Positions 59,590 through 64,000 of a stretch of DNA of 64,000 bases are shown here, one piece after another. Each line of letters begins with the position of its first letter. Position 1 is the first letter of the stretch. The position numbers and the translations under genes are program-made. The stretch covers positions 62,001-126,000 of the forward strand of contig CAWUHX010000307.1 in NCBI GenBank assembly GCA_963922205.1. The letters are read 5' to 3'. Origin of the DNA: Romanomermis culicivorax. Taxonomy: Eukaryota > Nematoda > Enoplea > Mermithida > Mermithidae. Below the pieces are notes generated by a model. That model did not search any database and was not told the origin of the DNA. It saw nothing but the letters and a program-made list of their open reading frames with translations.

Positions 59590-59608
59590 ACAATCCAAAC
59601 GGTCACCA
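59590..59608 (-). promoter_or_regulatory. Primer-binding site of second gypsy element
   Basis: On the minus strand TGGTGACCGTTTGGATTGT begins one base after the 5' LTR, complementary to a tRNA ending ...CGGTCACCA. The tRNA is not assigned. Confidence 0.65.
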
Positions 59609-59609
59609 G

Positions 59610-60201
59610 TGTTGTATCTTGGTTTGGCGGGGGCGGAGATGATGCGGCGTGAGCAGGATTGGGATTCCAAGGTTGCGTCCTTAATGTACGTGCGTCCCAC
59701 GCCCACGTTTACCCGATAACCTAATTGCTGGTACTTAAACCCTGACAATAGTTAACCCAACAATTAAAGAAAAGCTTAGTTTCTTTAATTGTCTCCCTTA
59801 TTTCTCCGTATCAAGAGACGAAGGAGCTTTCCTACCTATTTATTATTATACGATAAAAGTACGAGAACTTACGTGACAAAAACGCGACAGGCGAGGCGAA
59901 GAAAAGTAATAACAATAAATCGACTCCCACGCACGGGCGAGAAAAGACAAGAAGGCGTGGTGGGAGGCTGCTAATATGTGCTAGTGGTGGCCGGCGGGGC
60001 ACACAACAAATAGAAAAATAAGAACACACAAAAGTATACGTTAATCGATAAGTGAATAGAGAGAGACCAGCGCACGCGTACCGACGTGCGCTACAGTAAG
60101 ATGGCCACTGGTGGTCCGCATTGCTTTCTCCACTTGCCACCTGCGGGCCTGTGACGCATTTTGACAAAACAGTAAAAATCGGTGGAAAACACACTACAAC
60201 A
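59610..60201 (-). repeat. 5' LTR of second gypsy element (right copy)
   Basis: 592 bp, same ends as the left copy, about 13 mismatches to it. Confidence 0.92.
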
Positions 60202-61440
60202 CAGAGGGCAGATTCTAATCTACGAATATCAAGCTTGCGTAGACCTAGCTTTTGAAGTCTATCTTCATAGGACAAACCGAATTTATGACCAAAAATCTTT
60301 CTGGGAAATATACGTTGAACATTTTCGATGTAGCGTACGCCCGCCAAAAAATGTGGATTCCATACTGAACTACAGTATTCTAATATTGGACGTACATAAG
60401 TAACGAAAGCCTTTGCTAGAGTATTTTTCTCACGGGAGACGAAAGACTTGAAAATTAGAGTAGACCTATTATAGGCATTTTTTACGATGTATCTATAGTG
60501 TTCTTTAAACTTCATATTAGGAGATATAATAATTCCCAAATCTTTAACATAACTTGCGTTTGATGGGAGATGTTGGTAACAAAGTGTATATTGACAAGAT
60601 GGGTTTTTTGCACCTAAATACAAGACATAACTCTTTGTAGTAGATATAGGTAATTGCCAAGCAGTAGATCAATTTGAAAGAGTATCAAGGTCTTGTTGAA
60701 GAATCATAAAATTTGTAGATACATTGAAAATTTTTAGATCATCTGCAAAAAGAAAAGTTTCACTTTTGATATTGTCAATAATGTCATTTATGTGCAAAAG
60801 AAACAAAGTTGGACCTAACACTCTACCTTGGGGCACACCACTAGACGCTTAGAGCTGAGATCATAGGGAGTTTCCAATTTTAAACTTTTTGAAATCTATT
60901 CTCAAGAAAATTTTATATCCAGCTTAAAAGGGGACCAGAGAGACCATATTTAGAAAGTTTGAGTAGGAGCTTAGAATGGGAAACTGAGTCAAAGGCCTTG
61001 GCAAAGTCAATGTACACTTCCTTTGTCCAACTGATTTAACCATGAGTTTTTACACTTGAGTAACTGTAGTTCGCAGGATCTATGTTTTAGGAAACCAAAC
61101 TGTTGATCTGCTAAAAGGTTATGCTGATGAAGGAAACTTAATTTTATTATTAATAATTTTTTCCATAATTTTGCATGGCACTGAACATAGGGAAACAGGA
61201 CAATAATTTTCAAACAGGGCTGGGTCACCTTTTTTGAAAATAGGAACAACAGTTGCAAAATTCCATAACTTAGGAAGGTGGCTCGTCTGGAAAGAAACTT
61301 CAAAAATTGATGAAAGTGGTTGGGCCAGGTGTGTAGCAAGTTTTTTGATCAAAAAAGCACAAAGATTGTCGGGTCCCAGTGCAAATTTTCGAATTTCTGG
61401 ATTTTTCAACTTTTTTGGGACACCCTCCCAACAGGGTTTT
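60202..61440 (-). pseudogene. CR1/jockey-like LINE reverse transcriptase fragment
   Basis: Minus-strand RT in several frames: GPDNLCAFLIKK, FATVVPIFKKGDP, PVSLCSVPCKIMEKIINNKI, QFGFLKHRSCELQLL, SSGVPQGRVLGPTLFLLHINDI, the catalytic FADD (60749-60738), and the tail VKDLGIIISPNMKFKEHY...RPILEYCSSVWNP. Damage: frame changes between 61339 and 61007, an in-frame TGA at 60671-60669, and interruption by the second gypsy element at 60202. The 5' end is truncated near 61440, where unrelated sequence begins. Confidence 0.85.
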
Positions 61441-63577
61441 CCTGCACACAGCAACCAAATTTCGAGCTGTGCAGCCAAATTTTTTCTGTTAAGTTGCACA
61501 GCGTAACTTGAAGCCTGACTGCCCTTTTGATCATACCTGTTAGAGGTCCGACCAGTTCGGGGGAACCCAAAATTTTGGGGTGAGGTCCTAAAAAATCTCA
61601 AGAAAAGCCGAAAATTTGGAAAATTTTCCCAAAGAAGGTCAAAAAAGAAAGAAAGAAATTTATTAAATGCGAATAAATACAAGAGTAAATGCGACTAATA
61701 CAGAAAAGCTCATGGACGTGACAAAAGCACGTGCGAATTGAGCTTTAAAAAACGACTCAATTTAGACTGAAAACAGGGCATATTGTTCTTTTTCCAAATT
61801 TATTTCCAAAAAAATTAAATCAAATTAAAAAGCTACTTTTTTCCAAATTTTTCGAGCTGGGAGTGTTCCGACATTTGGGTATAGGGTTCCACCACGTTGG
61901 GCGGTCCGCCCAATTTCCGCAATTACAGGTATGCTCTTGATTAGGTTATAGTATTTCCTGTCCAGAGATGCATTTTTATGCGTAAAAAATGGAAAGAAGT
62001 AAAAATCCGGATTTCTACTCGTTTATAATTCTTCTATATTATTCTAGTGCGTGTTAGAAAATGTTATTCTAGCTAATGCTCAGTGTTTTTTTTTTGCACG
62101 AGCTGTTTTGCGCGGTGCAAAAAAATTAAAAATTCTGCATATTTATGTATATATAAAGATGAAATTGGTCTTGATAAATATATTTGCACGGTGCAAAAAA
62201 TCAGAAAAAAAAGTTTTGCACGAACGGAAAAAAGTTTTAGCAGTGCAAAAAACACTGCTAGTGCTCGTACATGTAATTGGGGGGAGTGCTATGGGAACCA
62301 CCCCCCCCCCCCCCCCAGAAATCGTCGATAATATATGGCTAGCCATTGGGCGACCGCCCCCCAGGATTTTCCAATCCTATGGCTAGCCATAGGGTAGCTC
62401 TAGGGACCCCCATACTTTTGGTCGGAAAAATGTCAATTTTTGAACAAAAAATGGTCAAAAACGTCAATTTTCTGGGCGCTTCGCGCCATAAATACATTTT
62501 TTATCATTTTTAGACAAAAATTACTATTTTTTGAACTGTTTTTCGGACTTTTTTCGTGAAGAATTTTTTTCCTTCAGAGACCCCTCCCCCCAAAATTTTG
62601 GGAATTACTGACCCCCGGCCCAAAAAAAGTGGCCCAACCCCCCAGACCTCGGGGCTCCGTTACATGTATGCTAGTGCTTACAGCTTTACATAATCAACAT
62701 ATTATAGGTAAATGTTTGATCCTGTATTTTTGACAAATTTAACTAAAATCAAAATATTTCTCGGTTATTTTCCCAATCTTTTTGTGATCTTTAAAAAAAT
62801 TTTGACCTATGTATGATTAAAACATTTTAATACAACGGTAGAAATTCTTGCTGGTTGAAGAACCCAAATTCCTAGTTGCTTGCCCAGTTTTGGAATTTTA
62901 GTTTTTAAAATTTAAAACTCATGGAATTCGCTAAAAAATTAAACCTTCTGTCTAGGGAATAAAAGTTGAAAAGAAGCGTTCTACAATATCAAAATCCAAA
63001 AAAAAATTTCGATCTCTTTAACTCAGAAAATTAAGTTTAAAAACCTAAAACCAACGCGAATCTAATGAAATACAAGACAACTATATTTTAATGGTTTTTC
63101 TGATAAAATTAAGCATTTTTAATGCTCGAAAAATAAGTACCCCTCATCCAGGCCTGTAGCCAGGAATTTTTTTCGGGGGATGGGGGCACACAATTTTTCA
63201 CTTAATTTATTGTAAAATTGGCATTTCTGACTTGACTTTTCCTTGAACAAAAAAGCCAAAGGTTACCTTTGCCTTTTTAACATTTGAAACATTTCGGGGC
63301 CCCCACGCCTACAGGCTCACAAATTTTGGGTTTACCTTCCTCGCAAGCGACCTGACTTTGTTACGATAACTAGAGTTATGCTCAGTCGTCAGATTAGTAT
63401 ATTTGATTGACGCTTGGTCATTGTGAAAATTGCAATGCGTTCAACTCCTGCCCCTGAAGTATGTAAGATTTAATCGTCGAAAATCAGAATTTTCGTATTT
63501 GGACACCATCAGAACCAGGCCTGTAACAAACATTTTTTTGGGAGGGGCACACATTGTTTGGAAGCCAATATTGCAAC
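61441..63577. other. Non-coding DNA with repeat fragments
   Basis: AT-rich. Contains TGCACG(G)TGCAAAAAA words at 62090-62250, a C-run of about 15 at 62309-62324, two ATGGCTAGCCAT palindromes at about 62334 and 62380, and a GGCCTGTAGCCAGGAATTTTTT segment at 63152 echoed by GGCCTGTAACAAACATTTTTTT at 63517 that may mark transposon ends. No gene recognised. Confidence 0.4.
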
Positions 63578-63617
63578 CATGCTCGGCGAGCAGTCGGAGC
63601 TGTGCTCGCCGAGCATG
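63578..63617. repeat. 15-bp perfect hairpin (CATGCTCGGCGAGCA / TGCTCGCCGAGCATG)
   Basis: Perfect GC-rich inverted repeat with a 10-base loop, in AT-rich surroundings. Further GAGC words follow. Could be a transposon end, a terminator-like hairpin or a cruciform; nothing decides between them. Confidence 0.7.
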
Positions 63618-63751
63618 CTTGTCGAGCTGAACACCGAGCAGAAGTATGAGCTGGGCTTTTAGCTTTTTCTATGTCGATTGTAGACAAGGACATATTCCAG
63701 CAGTGAACGAACAACTCGAAACTTCAGTTAACAATATTACATTGCAGGAAA

Positions 63752-63826
63752 ATGTCGGTTGAAAGTTATCGCGCGACTTTGACGACTGTTCACAGAATAT
63801 TGGAGGACAAAAAATTAGCAAAATGA
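63752..63826 (+). CDS. Possible small exon or 24-residue frame after a splice acceptor
   Basis: ATTACATTGCAG ends at 63747 and an ATG follows at 63752, opening 24 codons (MSVESYRATLTTVHRILEDK...) to TGA. The acceptor is good but the frame is too short for a firm call; it may be the start of a host gene continuing past the window. Confidence 0.2.
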   Translation: MSVESYRATLTTVHRILEDKKLAK

Positions 63827-64000
63827 AACTAGAAGGCCGTCTTCAAGACGACGGTTTGTCTAGCGATTATCGCCTCCAACTACTAGTTTCGAGAACCAGG
63901 TTCGATCACTGGCGTAACTCTGATTTTTCTGGTAGCTGGCCGAGTTCAGACACAGCCTTTCATCCTTTTTGAGCCGATTAATTGTGTTGGCAAGCTTTAA

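Larger units (their letters stand above)
46008..60201 (-). mobile_element. Ty3/gypsy LTR retroelement with a giant third gene, 14.2 kb
   Basis: Minus-strand element with 592-bp LTRs (TGTTG...CAACA), 4-bp target duplication CAGA, primer-binding site by the right LTR and a clear polypurine tract by the left LTR. Gene order in its own direction: Gag-PR-RT-RNaseH-integrase, a 50-codon frame, then a very long third gene that starts with exonuclease-like motifs. The LTRs differ at about 13 of 592 positions (roughly 2%), so it is older than the first element, and the integrase and the third gene each hold one in-frame stop. Confidence 0.95.

Noticed and set aside
63890-63915. GGTTCGATCACT as a tRNA B-box
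   Set aside because: No A-box at the right distance and no cloverleaf can be drawn.

Overview
The window looks like a nematode chromosome, most likely Caenorhabditis or a close rhabditid. Introns are short (about 50-90 bp) with TTTCAG-type acceptors, CTACAGTA-like words are scattered throughout, and the capsid gene resembles the C. elegans F54H12.2 type. Only one convincing host gene is present: a four-exon ZCCHC24-like zinc-knuckle gene at 3708-6146. Almost everything else is mobile DNA, in several cases with termini and target-site duplications visible to the base.

Layout. 1-7206: host DNA with an inverted pair of GTTCACC minisatellites and the zinc-knuckle gene. 7213-25171: a complete Maverick/Polinton (6-bp TSD CCCAAC, AG...CT ends, terminal inverted repeats of about 1.4 kb). 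It carries a chromodomain integrase, adenain-like protease fused to the major capsid protein, FtsK/HerA-type packaging ATPase, several small virion-like genes, a GC-rich two-exon orphan gene, a 1.4-kb perfect GAAT tract and a decayed protein-primed polymerase. 25837-26847: a miniature hAT element (8-bp TSD CTTTGGAC). 28412-44645: a 16.2-kb, very young Ty3/gypsy-type LTR element (TSD CATT). One 3046-codon frame holds Gag, an Env-like glycoprotein, two retropepsins, RT, RNase H and integrase; there are signs of retrovirus-like splicing and a dual-coding stretch. 46008-60201 (minus strand): a second, 14.2-kb gypsy element (TSD CAGA) inserted into a CR1/jockey-like LINE fragment. Besides Gag-Pol it carries a giant third gene whose N-terminal part looks like a DEDDy 3'-5' exonuclease of the RNase D/WRN/MUT-7 kind. 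61441-64000: non-coding DNA with repeat fragments.

How the parts fit. In the Maverick, the capsid, protease, ATPase and small basic genes are the virion module on the minus strand, the integrase inserts the element, and the divergent polymerase would copy it; the polymerase is broken, so this copy could move only with help. The first gypsy element is nearly pristine (LTRs differ by two substitutions and two indels) and could be an infectious-type retroelement. The second is older (LTRs about 2% different) with single stops in integrase and in the exonuclease frame.

The two observations most likely to be new are the exonuclease-bearing third gene of the second gypsy element, and the Gag-Env-PR-PR-Pol order with an intron-controlled frame switch in the first. 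All family calls were made by eye from motifs; no database search was run.
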